NCBI GenBank assembly: GCA_022113835.1
Contig: JAILWY010000027.1
Coordinates: 870,501-934,500, forward strand
Source of the DNA: Atopsyche davidsoni
Lineage: Eukaryota > Arthropoda > Insecta > Trichoptera > Hydrobiosidae
Direction: 5' to 3'
DNA length: 64,000 bases
Shown: piece after piece, positions 49,171-60,590 of the stretch
Numbering within the stretch: the first letter of the stretch is position 1
Layout of the letters: each line of letters begins with the position of its first letter
Made by a program: the position numbers and the translations under genes
Notes under the pieces: generated by a model
What the model was told of the DNA's origin: nothing
What the model saw: the letters and a program-made list of their open reading frames with translations, nothing else
Database searches by the model: none

Positions 49171-49492
49171 TTTCGGGCCGAAAAGGTTCCGAATTCAAAT
49201 GTGACACTGGAAACAATTGAACAGCGCGTCGAGATGATTTAAAAGCGGCGGGCTGGGCGGCGAGCGCCAGTCCAGCCAGTCCACCCGCGACGACCGGAGC
49301 ACGTGCAGCCGGGCCGAGGCGCGCTGCATTCATCGACCCACCCGCAGGCGACATATTCGAATCACTCCTTGCCAACGGATCTATTTAAATTTGAATTTGG
49401 AATGTTCGCGTTCCGGGTATGAATTTGCTTCTGCTGTGCGTTTATTGATTTTTTAGTGAAATCGTCGCGGGCTCGATCGACCGACCCTATCG
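49171..49492 (+). promoter_or_regulatory. Promoter-like block 1 with first exon and donor
   Basis: A GC-rich block carries GAAACAATTGAACAGCG, TTTAAA (49,238-49,243), GCGGCGGGCTGG, and CAGTC (49,268-49,272) about 30 bp after the TATA-like box, as expected for an initiator. The putative exon ends at CCTATCG before GTGAGTAC (49,493). It contains no long open frame, so it would be a 5' UTR exon. The block is homologous to block 2 at 54.0 kb. The gene itself would lie to the right, probably beyond the window. Confidence 0.55.
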
Positions 49493-49495
49493 GTG

Positions 49496-49790
49496 AGTAC
49501 TCCCCACTATTGGTTATTTTTTATTTATATATTTTTTTATATAGTATCTGAAACGATTCTGTCCCTCGATTTAAGTGCTCTCCACACTTGCATAATTTTT
49601 ATTTTTATATATATTTTTATATAGTATCTGAAAAGATTCTGTCCCTCGATTCAAGTGCTCCCCACAACTGCATAATTTTTATTTTTATATAGTATGTAAA
49701 ACAATTCTGTCCCTCTTTTTAAGTGCTCCCGACTATTGCATAAATTTTATTTTTATATAGTATCTGAAACAATTCTGTCCCTCGTTTTTA
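49496..49790 (+). repeat. Minisatellite, 68-80-bp unit, about 4 copies
   Basis: The unit ATAGTATCTGAAACGATTCT, TGTCCCTCGATT, AAGTGCTCCCCACTATTGCA, then a T-rich run recurs with starts at 49,541, 49,621, 49,689 and 49,757. The first partial unit, GAGTACTCCCCACTATTG, overlaps the splice donor of promoter block 1. Confidence 0.85.
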
Positions 49791-50210
49791 ATCTGCGATT
49801 GACGTGAGCGTAAATTATATTCAAAATGCGTTATTTTGTTTGAATCGATTCATTTTGTATTAAATAATTATAACGCATACTACAATTTCATTCAAGAACA
49901 TTTTCACATATTTTCTAATACATTATATGATAGCTTTTGTATTCCCTTGCTGTTTTGGTTTTATTGGTAATACATATTTACAAAAAATATCACATTTTAA
50001 TATTATAGTTTTTAATAGGTCTGGCATGATATTGTAGGGTTTTTTTTGAAGTGAATAGCCCCCATTAAAAATATGAGCGTTGATAAGGAAAACATTACAA
50101 GAATATAAATTTCAATTCTCTCGGCCGCGTCCTCGGGGGCGTTTCCGCTTTTCGGCTCCATTATCGGAGTCATCTTCGGGAAATCGAATAAAAGGATGCA
50201 ATCATTCCCT
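49791..50210. other. Intron-like AT-rich sequence
   Basis: No gene is supported. Part of a minus-strand open frame (to 50,012) runs through it from the dispersed repeat. It is hydrophobic at the end (YILVMFSLSTLIFLMGAI) but has no recognised family. Confidence 0.4.
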
Positions 50211-50367
50211 TTCACTGGATGGCTTCTTGAAGATAAAGAAGATAAACCAAGGGGTGTAGCTTCAGTCACTCCCATATATAGGACAATTTCGACCAACTAG
50301 TTTGGAAAGTCTCCTGAATTGTGAAGACAAACCTTGTACATAACAAGCAAGGTACCAAACCTATATT
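50211..50367 (-). repeat. Dispersed repeat, copy 2
   Basis: Reverse-complement partner of 912-1087, listed there. On the minus strand it continues into an open frame of 94 residues (50,012-50,296), with VLYMGVTEATPLGLSSL shared with copy 1 and a hydrophobic segment near the end. It may be a captured exon or a degenerate element protein. Confidence 0.7.
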
Positions 50368-51655
50368 TAAAAAAAAATCCCTTTCAGAGCGAGCTGAAAT
50401 ATTTAATAAATGTGAAAGCAATGAAAATTATTTTATGAGATGAAAAAACATGAAAACAAAACATAAAAAACCTACTACACTACTTTATCTTTATTTAACG
50501 AGCACTTTCTTCTACTTGTTTTTTCATACATTTTTAGTTTTTCTCCTTTATTTGTATGGGCAATATGGAACCACCTAATTACCTGGAATAAATATTTTTA
50601 TTATTATGAGCGTTCAATATTAAATGAAATAAAATAAAATTGACACATATTGAATGTATACTTCTACTGGTCATAATATTAACACTCAACATTATCAAAT
50701 TCTGCACACACTATATTATTGCATTTTCGTGAAGTTGCATGGTAGACTCGGACCTCAATCGGTCTTATACCGATTGGGATGAAGTTTTTCAAGAAAAGAC
50801 TGGGATATTTTCTTAAATACAGAAATTATTTAAATAAAATTATAAAATTATTATAAAACCAAAAAAAATAATTTCTCTTTTATTTCTAAAATAGATAATA
50901 TTAAAAAAAAATTCAAAAGTATGACATCGATTTGGACAAAAGTTGAACGTTTGTTTTGCCTAGTAGCATTTTTTATTATTTTTCATATTATATACTTGAC
51001 TGGTGATATCTATTCATGGTTATCACATTAAAATGATTTTGTTTTAATTTCAAATATAAAATCTCGATAACTTGAAATAATATTTAAAATATATAAAAAC
51101 AATATGTTTTAAGGTTTACTTTTTTTAAGTGTTTATTTACATACTTCCTGTGCTACTGTATCTGAGCGTGAATTTGAATCGTCATATGCAAGTGTGAATC
51201 CTGTGTACCTAGTAATTGCTATAATCCCACCCCTGTCACAAAAAAATATTTAAACATTTTTCTCATTGTTTTAGGTGTGAATCGATTATCTAAAACGTTT
51301 CGGTATTTCATTTAATACATAGTAAATTGTTTTTAGTACTTCTATGGAGTGCATCACAAACATTCTTGTTTCATGTACACATCTACCTGCGCATCAAATC
51401 AATATTATTTATCATTCTACCTGCATTCAAAGCGCACTTGCAGGTATGCTGATTAATTATATCGTCGAGTTTCAAAACATATTTTTTTTCTAGAGGTCGG
51501 AAAAAAACTGTAACGATTTATATCCATTCACAGTTTTTTTCATCTCTTTTTTGTAAAAACTGTCAATTTTTATAATCAAAGCTTAAAATCGAAATTTATA
51601 GGATTTTTCATTTTAATAATAATAATCAACCCCCAGTTCATATTCATCAAGCCAC

Positions 51656-51692
<37 letters not shown>

Positions 51693-52804
51693 TATATTTT
51701 AAACATGACTTGGTTTTTTTTACACAATTCCTTAAACACGGTTTATCATTTTTATGCAACATTTATTTCAAACTGCAGATATGTTTATGTATTGATGTAT
51801 ACATTGTTTCTTTCTTAATTACTATTTATGAATTTACTGGATGTCAAATATAAAGTAGCCATAAATAAAGACATGATATGATAATAATTTAAGCAAGGAG
51901 ACACTTTGCTTTTATGCAATATTTGTATTCTCATTACACCTTTTGAAATTACACAATATCATATCAGTAAGGATTCGGAGTCAATAACCCAATGACCGAT
52001 AAGACAGGGTCTTTGATCTGGAAAGATCGAAGACCCGTATAAGGAATCATAAGCAAAAACTTAACCTGTATTATATTACTTAATCATACATTAGGAACCG
52101 AGTTGATATGGTTTCTTGGTTATTGAGGTGCTTCATGTTTTCGGGAACATGTAATTCCTTGCACGGAAAACCACAAGCAGTTCAACACTTAAGAAATTGC
52201 TAGAGGTCATAAAAAACGCATAATTCAAACAGTAAAAATCATTGTTTAAAAAAAAAATCTTATACATTCAGTTTAACGCCTAATTTTGATTATTTCACTT
52301 TGTTTATTTATATTTTTATTTAATTGCCCAAAAGGGGTTTTAAAAACAGTCTTTCAACATTTCTGTATTGGAAATAATAATAGTCAATTGATTTTTCTTT
52401 TGCCAAGTCATGTCTATTTTTAGAGGCAGGTTCTATTTTCTGCTATTATTTTACTATCAACACAAGGAAGTGAGTAAACGAAGATTAGAAAAATATATAA
52501 ATGTTTAGTGTTTCATTAGTGGATAGGTAGCGCATAATTTGTTTTTAAACACATTTCCCCGCGCTGTTTCAAAACAAGCGAAAGGAAATTTATTTCAAAA
52601 CCGTCGTTTCATTACATCAACAACACGGGAGTCTTGTTTTTGTAACAAATAATTCCGGTCTTAGTTAAATCATCATTCAATAAATAGTTACCTGATAATC
52701 ACTACATCTTTCTCTCTAATAACCAATACCTTTAATTTTTTTTACTTAATTGCTTGTTATTTTGTAAATCCTCTCGGTCACCAATAAAAATTAGCATGTG
52801 AAAA
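50368..52804. other. No gene seen; simple repeats and hairpins
   Basis: AT-rich. An acceptor-like tract TTTTTCTCATTGTTTTAG/GTGTGA occurs at about 51,272. A (TA)n run lies at 51,660-51,698. Small perfect hairpins are CAATCGGT...ACCGATTG (50,757-50,777) and a GGGTCTTTGATC...GATCGAAGACCC pair (52,007-52,036). Confidence 0.4.
51660..51698. repeat. (TA)n microsatellite
   Basis: About 39 bp of alternating TA with one CA interruption. Confidence 0.9.
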
Positions 52805-52870
52805 AAAGTATTTTATTTAAAATATTAAAATTAAATTTCACCGAGTAATATCTGTCAAAAATATTAATTA
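52805..52870. repeat. Palindromic repeat family, degenerate fragment
   Basis: ATTAAAATTAAATTTCACCG, then AGTAATATCTGTCAAAAATATT, resembles the right outer arm of copy B (ATTAAAATGGAATTCCACCA, AGTACTCTCTGTCAAAAATATT). Only this arm remains. Confidence 0.55.
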
Positions 52871-53984
52871 CTTAGTTAAATTGTTAATATTTCAAATTAG
52901 TGTTTTCTCAGCATACGATAATGCAATTACCGGGAACGTCACAAGTCGGATTCAGCAACTTTCGAATGGTTTCATCCCTCGAGACCTCCTACTCTTCTCC
53001 TCCATATATTCCTTTCTCTCGGATTAATTTTTCATAAAAAAATATGATAATAGTTATAAAATATATAAATAGTTGTGTTTTGGCTCGCGCACAGAAGGTT
53101 GGGCTCCCCTGGCTCGGGCTGTGGGCGTCTCTGGCGATCGGTTCCCAAACGTTCGACGCATGCAGTTCTATCTATAATCATACTTATTGTTGCACTTTCA
53201 CAATGCAAATAATTGCACAGTAGCTGGCATCAGTGATACCCGCCGACACTGGGAAAACAAAGCCATTTTGCTCGGAAAACGTGTTCTTTATCTAATTACT
53301 TCATGCCAACTCGTTCATTTTGTTTTTATAGCGTGTTAAGTACGCTCGCAGGCTTTGACGGCCACCTCAATATTATTTTGATGAGCATTGAGCCTTCTCT
53401 GTTTGATATAATTTTGAGAACAACGTTGCAGCCTCGGTTGAAGAGACATCCAGAAACAGACACTCCGAAATCCACCTTGTTCTATTCTGTTCATATATTG
53501 AATTATAATATAATATACGAGTACATTTGCTATGCACAGTCGAAGTTGAAAGTGAAATATGATTACTTAAAACCTAGAATCTATTGATTTTCCCCAATGT
53601 TTTGTACTCGTTCAACTCGTAGAAATCAATAATATTGCAACAATATTTTGTGCATACTGCGAGTCGATCACTAGACGAACAATGCAATATTTATTTTGTC
53701 TCGGGATTTCGGGTAAAAGACAACAGACGCGGTATTTTATTTAGAATAGATCGTTTACCGAATTCGCAATAACGATGCGGTAGGAGAGAAAAAAATACAG
53801 TAACATTGACTCAGCTCGGATGTCTCCCGCTCTTTCGGGCAATGAACAAATAATCCGAGAAAACTCAAAATATTATTTTACGGTAAATTAAGTACAACAT
53901 GTATATTACGGGTAAGGAAGCGCGGAAGAGGAAGTGTCCTTCGGTGCCTTCCTGGCGGGCCCTCTTCTTGAATTTTAAATTTCG

Positions 53985-54241
53985 AACGCGAAAAGGCGCC
54001 AAGTTCGAACACGAAACAATTGAACGGCGTCATTGAGGCGATTTAAATAAATGCGGCGGGCTGGCCGAGAAGCGACAGTCAATCCGCGGCTGCTGAGGCG
54101 ACGCGCCCTCCCTCTCCCCCCTCCCAAATATTCAAGCCAGTGACACATTCGAAATTTGAATTCGTTATATAAATTTTTGAATTTCGAACGATTCTAATTT
54201 TTCAAGCATTCAAAAAAAGATTCCACGTTTGAATAAACGCA
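53985..54241 (+). promoter_or_regulatory. Promoter-like block 2 with first exon and donor
   Basis: Shares with block 1, in order, GAAAAGG, GAAACAATTGAACGGCG, GATTTAAA (TTTAAA at 54,042-54,047), GCGGCGGGCTGG, an AGCGACAGTC initiator (CAGTC 54,076-54,080) and ACATTCGAAATTTGAATT. It ends at a donor GTGAGTATT (54,242). Spacing from the TATA-like box to the initiator is 34 bp, against 30 in block 1. The arrangement suggests a duplicated promoter plus non-coding first exon. Confidence 0.55.
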
Positions 54242-54541
54242 GTGAGTATTTTATACATTTATTGTACAAGGTAAAATTAACGTAATCAAACGAGACACGT
54301 AAATCAATGAAACCAATAGAATCATAATTTAAAAAAAATATTCATAAAAATAATAATAGTTAGTGGCATTTTTTATTTTCTTTATTTTTGTGCGGGTAAT
54401 TAATTTTATTTATGGTCCGAGTATAGTGCATATCTGAGTTGTGAGATCTAATTAAATTTTATTTATTTTTTTACATCGAAAGCGCTCAAATATTTACTGA
54501 ACTCTGTGATTCTATCGTAACCAATCATCAACGGCCGAATA
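54242..54541. other. No gene seen; possible start of intron 1
   Basis: AT-rich sequence after the donor of promoter block 2. Confidence 0.4.
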
Positions 54542-54668
54542 TCAGTTTGATAATGCCAACGTGAAAGGTTGGCGAAACCGGTCACTAATAAAAATTAACA
54601 TGCGGAAAAATCACTCAATCAAGTATTTTTTTTAAAATTTAAATGAAATTCCACCAAGTACTCAATAT
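54542..54668. repeat. Palindromic repeat family, copy C (half)
   Basis: GTTTGATAATGCCAACGTGA, then AAGGTTGGCGAAACCGGTCA, matches the right arm of copy B and runs to AATTCCACCAAGTACTC. The left arm is absent, so this half-copy cannot fold. Confidence 0.75.
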
Positions 54669-56029
54669 TGATATATAAGTATAATAAATTAATACAGTTG
54701 TAGTGACGAGATTCATAGGTTTATTTATTAAACATTGTTATGAATTTTTTCATTGTATACTTTGACAAAGCTATTGTATTCATTTGAAAATAAAAAATAT
54801 TGACATACTTGATATTTAATACACTTAATAACACTATTGTCGCATCACTTTAAATAAAAAATTATTAACCCTTTTATTCACTACAGGCAAAAAAAGTTTT
54901 AGTGAATGGATTAAAGAATTATAATACTATTTAATTTAATTTTTAAATTTTATTATTATGATTAAAATGATCGTGTGTATTTGAGTTTGGTTTGTATTTA
55001 TATTTAAAACTAAAATAGGGCAGAATCAAACAGGTATAGGATGTGCAATGGCAGCTGTGTCCAGTTTGCTACGTCTCCGGTATATATGGAATCATGTACA
55101 TGAAAACTGTTTTTTTTTTTAATTTGAATAAAAATGTGCACAAATTTAAACATGAAATCCAGTAATCAGAATGACTCAAACACAAAGCGATCGACAGATC
55201 TTACTTTGGCACTATGATCAAGAGGTATGATTAATTTTTACCTATAACAGTATTTTTTCTACTTGTATGAAAGTGAACGAAAAAAATACGTCAAAATGTT
55301 GAAGTGTTTGTTTTTGCACTGACCCACTTTTTTAAGACTTGTTTAAATTTCAAACCTGATACTTCTCGTTAAAGTTCGCAAGGCGATTTCATTTGCTTTC
55401 GTTTGCGTATTGTAATTCAATCTTTATATGTTAATTACTTCACAAGACAGAGGCTACTGCCTCTTTCCTTGCGTCCTTCTGTACATACAGAGTAGAAAGG
55501 TTTGCTGATTGTATGATCTACAAATAATATGTTTACCACGTTGGGCTGAACTTTAGAGTGATTCACAGATATATCTATATCTATGGGATTTATATTTTGG
55601 ATGTATATATGCATGTAGTATATTTTTTTTTAATATACTAGAAAGATTGTTTGAAATGGCTCGCGTCACTTTCATTAAGCAGTTCGGCAAGTATTGTCGC
55701 ACAGCAAAAAAATATTTTAATTCTATCACGTACGAAATCATTTCACTTCTGTCCTACAAAAACATAATTTCAAATTACACTGTGGCATAATACATACCGA
55801 GAAATCAAATGTGTATATATATATATATATATCTCAATTTCAGAACAATACGGGTTTGTATATTTAGCAGCAAAGTACTAAATATTGATATGAAAATAAC
55901 TTCACTTAACTATATGTAATTATGTTACACATAACGTCCTTATCTAGGTCTTTCTTGTAGTATTGCAGTATATGGGCTTATATATAACTTCTCTGAGTCA
56001 CAAAATATGATTTCACATTTTAATGCTCT
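54669..56029. other. No gene seen
   Basis: AT-rich, with a short (AT)n run at about 55,815-55,833. Confidence 0.45.
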
Positions 56030-56545
56030 TCCTGTAGACTCATTGTCTAATCCGTCTACTTGTCATCCGACTGATGCACACTTCTACTTTAAAAACAATA
56101 TATCTGTTTTATCTAAATATATTTTTTATTTAATAATTGCATGATATATGTTGTCATTTGAGAATTGAGCTTATAGACCTGGTATCTAGTCCGTCTAGCT
56201 ATCATTTGACTTAGAATACATATGTGTACTGCAATAGCAGTATCATTTTAGAATTGATCTTATAGACCCATTATCTAGTCTGTATACTCGTAGCTATCGT
56301 GTGACTTAGAATACATATATGTACTGCAATAACAAGATCGTTGTGTTATCAATTCAGAATTTATCCAATAAACTCATTATCTAGTCAGTCAAGCTATCAT
56401 CTGACTGAGAATTCACACGTGCGAGATTTCCGTTTTATTCGGATTTATTTGATGTTTTGTAATTGCACGGTATATATTTTCATTGTAGAGTTGACCTTAT
56501 AGACCCATTATCTAGTCTGTCTAGTCGTCAACTGACTGAGGTATG
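56030..56545 (+). repeat. Degenerate tandem array, 5 units
   Basis: The core TAGACYCATTATCTAGTCYG followed by a CTATCATCTGACTNAGAATA-like string recurs with anchors at 56,041, 56,181, 56,269, 56,374 and 56,506. Spacing is uneven, 88-140 bp. Most units include CATATRTGTACTGCAATA. Confidence 0.75.
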
Positions 56546-57639
56546 TTTTATCATTCGATAATTGCACGGTTCGCAGTCACGTGAGATCAAATGCGTGGAT
56601 TGCTTTAAAACACGCGCATTCGTTGGAGGCACTGCAAATTGAATTTTATAAGTATAATGCCAGTAATCTCCACGCGGAATGCGGATTACGCAAGCGACGT
56701 AATGGCGGTGGTTAGACGCCATTTTGTGAAAATTAAATTATACCCGTCGGTTTGTGTCATTTGGATTTATACTTTCAAAACTACGTTAGAATTATCGGTT
56801 AAAAAATACATTGCAAGGGCCGCATTGAGGATTGAACAGGTAAACCTATGACAAGTCCATGGAATCTCTATGGTGGTTTACTGTAGAGAAAGGAACCTTC
56901 CGAGATTGAAATCAACCAATCCCTTTCGTAGTGACGAGCATATATAGAAAATACACCCCTGTTTCTCAAAACTTGGTATCTTTTTCGTACCCCCAGACGA
57001 GGGAATGCTCTCTGGTGAATAAACGAACAATAATAAACTTTTTAGTTGCTGTTTTTTCGTTCAATACAATGCATTAGATTAAAAATAGTTTATAGCCATG
57101 AATCCTTAGGGTACGAATTCTGTGCATTCTACGCCTCTTATTCGTTATAGAGAAACACTGAATCTCTTAAGATAAATGGATTTTTAGCCTAAGCCTAGAT
57201 TTGTTTGGCTAACGATGACTCCTGCATATAAGAAAAAAAATAATATTTTACAATTTATTAGTTGATGGCTAATTGTAATGATGAACATAAGAAAATATGT
57301 ATATAGATAAGAAGAAACGTGACACATTTCTTTACACATAGATTCTCAGCATTGTTAAATAAATAATCATTTTTAGCATAACTGACAAATAAAGTCTATA
57401 ATACGAATGCCATATGGTACAAAACTGCAGTTCTAATAACAGTAATTGGCAAACATGGAAATAGAGCAGAGAGAACGTGCTTTATTACGAGTAAATAAAT
57501 GTGGGCAAAGTCGCCCCTACGTGGAATATTGATAAATAATATATAAGTTGAACTGAAAAATAAAGGTTATTTCAAAACAATTATAAAATGAAAGAAACAT
57601 CCATTCGTTCCACGTTATTTGCAGTAAAACCAGTGATAT
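56546..57639. other. No gene seen
   Basis: A slightly GC-richer piece at 56,570-56,860 has overlapping open frames on both strands. Nothing recognisable. Confidence 0.45.
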
Positions 57640-57791
57640 AGCAGTTGTGTATAAAGCAGCTTCACAGCCGACAACCAAACGGAGATTAGCTAATAGCGTT
57701 CTATTATTTTGGGTGTTTTTTTACAGTCTTAGTTTTTACAGGCTAGCTACCGTTTGGTTGTTTGTTGTGTCGCCACAAGTGTAGGCAGCTT
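57640..57791. mobile_element. Palindromic hAT-like MITE
   Basis: The inverted pair GACAACCAAACGG and CCGTTTGGTTGTTTG sits around AGATTAGCTAATAGCG. The right terminus GTGTCGCCACAAGTGTAGGC then AGCTT matches the reverse complement of the 60.4-kb terminus (GCTGCCTGCACACGCAGCGA). The interior is noncoding. Confidence 0.6.
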
Positions 57792-58805
57792 GGATGTTAA
57801 TGTGACATGAGGCCAGTGACTCATATTTTGTAAAACTTAAGAATTACTGTAAATTACCCCCGTGGTTTTGCCTCTGTTGAGTTTTTTTTATTTAGTGAGT
57901 GTGTTAAGTATATATAAATTAACAAGTCCAATGAATTCAACAAAAAAAAAATAAGGCAAGCAGCTTATCTTACTGAATATAATTCATTAGAATTCTATTA
58001 AAATATTGACACTGATAAAAATAGCATATAATAAAGCAGAGTATTAAATCTTCAGTTTGTGTAACTGACTGAATAGCCAATGGTTATTTTTATATAAGCA
58101 TCAGAAGGACAAACCGAACAAATTACCTTATAAATAACAGATTGAAAAAAAAAGTGCGATATCGCTTTTGAGATAGTTTTTTTTTTATGGCACATTTTAT
58201 AATTATGGAATTCTAACGCGGATATGTGAGAGAAAAATTGATTTGCCCCCGTAACACATAACACCAAAGCCTTGCCGGCAATCACACGGAGGTGAGTCTA
58301 ATGAACGGAGGCTTTTTTCACCTCTGAAAACTATATATATTGTGCGAGCGACGTCCTTGTGAATGCTATGTTTTTTTATGTTATATTATATTCACACAAA
58401 TGCATTTTTGTAACGTAGATATAGTAGTTGTGATTTGCACTTCCTGTTGAAGAAATTAAAATTAATTTTGAATTAGTGAAAATTTCACGGGTATGTTAGT
58501 CCAAAAGTAAGGCGATCAAAATTCTTTTTAAATCACGCATATGACTTATATTTTAATATATCTGCGCAGTCTAATAAATACATCAAGGATAGGTAAAATA
58601 TGTATTTTTATTATAATGTTTATACTCATAAAAAAATATGTAATAAACTGAGTCGTAATTTTTTCTTTGTACAATAAACAATTCAATTTTTATTTAAGTA
58701 TACGCTGAGGTAATAGAAAAACATATGTATCATAAAAATAAAAGTAATTTTCATTGATAATGAAAATAACACAACCAAATAAGTTAAATAAAAATATCGT
58801 AAAGA
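57792..58805. other. No gene seen
   Basis: AT-rich. A donor-like GTGAGTCT at about 58,291 has no associated exon. Confidence 0.45.
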
Positions 58806-58972
58806 AATTCAATATTTTTGACAGAGAGTACTTGGTGGAATTCTATTTTAATATTTTTGAGTAAAATACTTGAGCGATTTCCACTCTGTTTGATAATGCT
58901 AACGTGAAAAGTTGGCGAAACCGGTCACAAATAAAAACGGAACATATCAAGTATTTTACTCAAAAATATTAA
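58806..58972. repeat. Palindromic repeat family, copy D
   Basis: The long left arm (TTCAATATTTTTGACAGAGA, GTACTTGGTGGAATTC) ends early, and the right half (GTTTGATAATGCTAACGTGA, GGCGAAACCGGTCAC) follows directly. The inner left arm is deleted. The right side is truncated as in copy A. Confidence 0.8.
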
Positions 58973-60269
58973 AAATATCGTACTCATCAAAATTATACGA
59001 AATAAAGCTTGAAATCAATAAGCGACACGGAAGTTTTGACGAAGGTAGAGGATCCTTGCATTGTTACCTGTCGGCGAGCTCCAGGCGCCAGGTAAACGAA
59101 CTCTGTGGGACTCGAGTGTTGTGATACGAAAGGCGATACCGCGTCCATACATCACCTGTGATCGAAGCCGATAAACACTCGTGACAGCAAGGATAATAAG
59201 CAAACGCCTTGCTGCCCAGAGAAAACGATTACTTGCGGGTACTGCGCCGCGGTAGTTGACCTACGATGAATTTGAAACGCCAATTTCTGGTACCCATAAA
59301 ACAAATTTGATAACATAAATCAAACATTTCTTGGTTTGAGTGTTATGCTTGCTTTACGTTTTTAAAATTCCAACGTTTCGGTTCCGGTACCGAGGCTATC
59401 GTCAAGTTTTTTTAAAAGCTTTAAAATCTTTTATGAAAGCGACAAATTATATATTTATTGCTTCGAATGTGTATTTAACGTTGAAGCCAATTTTGTCGTT
59501 TGTCACCAACAAAATTAAATCAATATTTTTTTACTGTACGTTGGATTAATTTCATTCTACTTGCATGGCAGGGGGTGGTGGGCGCTTGTCGGTTGTACTT
59601 ATACAAAGTAATTATTGAATTTTTATTTCATTAAATATTCTTTACTGAGGATTATTGAGGTTGGAGTGAGAGGCGACAGTTACTCGTGGGAGCCGAGAGT
59701 GTGAAGTGTGTGGAACAGTTGAAGAGCGTTAAAGTACTTTTTTTTTCTAAATAGGTCATGTTTATGTCTTGTTGAGAAGTTGCAATTTTTTTGATTTTTA
59801 CAAACAATAATTTTTTTTAATATTTAGAGTGATATTAACTCGTCTAATACTTTCGCGATTCGGCTGACCTTAGTAATTCTCTCACCCATTTCTCTCTATG
59901 TATGCAAACGACCCACGAAGGCTTTGCACACAGTTTTAGATTATCGAAAATCAATAAACAAGTAGATAATCGTAACACTATGCAGTTAACATAAAAACCA
60001 ATAGAGGCAAAAGGTGAATTACTCAGCGTAATACATTATAAAAAATCGAAAACAAATAGAGGACTGAGACGATGAAGGCCGAGTGCCACTTTCAAGAGCA
60101 GATTTTTTTATGGCCTAGCAGGTGATAAAATAATACGTGGAGATCATTCTTAAGCACCTGACCTTATAAATTAGCATTTACCTGTGAGCGATCGGAGGAC
60201 TGGAGCTCAGGAAGCGAAGTACTTTGCCTATTGAGTCATCTTAGCCCGCGATCTCTTGGAATTAGACTA
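58973..60269. other. No gene seen
   Basis: A GC-richer piece at about 59,020-59,260 and TTCCAACGTTTCGGTTCCGG (59,368) hint at repeat fragments. No exon is supportable. Confidence 0.4.
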
Positions 60270-60305
60270 AGCTGCCTGCACATAATGCGACACAACTTTT
60301 ATTCG
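60270..60305 (+). repeat. Solo end of the 60.4-kb MITE family
   Basis: AAGCTGCCTGCACATAATGC then GACACAACTTTT matches the left terminus of the element at 60,440, 170 bp away in the same orientation. Confidence 0.5.
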
Positions 60306-60439
60306 TTCGATGACTAGGAATGGTGTCTTCTTCTTTTATGTGTTGAAAAATCGGAAGATTTTTTTAAAGTATGCTTGGAACGCGAAGAGCTTTGCCAACA
60401 AAGTCATCTCTATCTAATTTTTTTTTATTTGACCTAAGC

Positions 60440-60590
60440 TGCCTGCACACGCAGCGACATGCAACTGATTTGCAATTAGCCGATAGCGCCTCTTTATTTT
60501 AAGTGTTTTTTTTTATTTAGCCTAGGTTAATAACCCAAAAGAGGACGCTATTAAATTCGGTTGCCACTTTTGTCGCAGCGTGTGTAAAAG
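60440..60590. mobile_element. Palindromic hAT-like MITE, about 150 bp
   Basis: The termini GCACACGCAGCGACATGCAA and TTGCCACTTTTGTCGCAGCG then TGTGT are inverted. Inside them ATAGCGCCTCTTT and AAAGAGGACGCTATT also pair, so nearly the whole element folds back. Related copies are at 57.6 kb and 60.3 kb. Confidence 0.65.

Noticed and set aside
49055..49375. Minus-strand open frame of 106 residues, Ala/Pro/Arg rich
   Set aside because: It lies antisense over the GC-rich promoter-like block and inverted repeat. The residue bias follows the base composition and there is no family resemblance.
50012..50296. Minus-strand 94-residue frame as a stand-alone gene
   Set aside because: Part of it is the dispersed repeat. 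No start, splice or homologue evidence makes it a gene, so it is kept as a repeat-linked finding.
53303..53587. Open frame of 94 residues between the two promoter-like blocks
   Set aside because: No acceptor or donor, no family resemblance, and AT-driven codon use.
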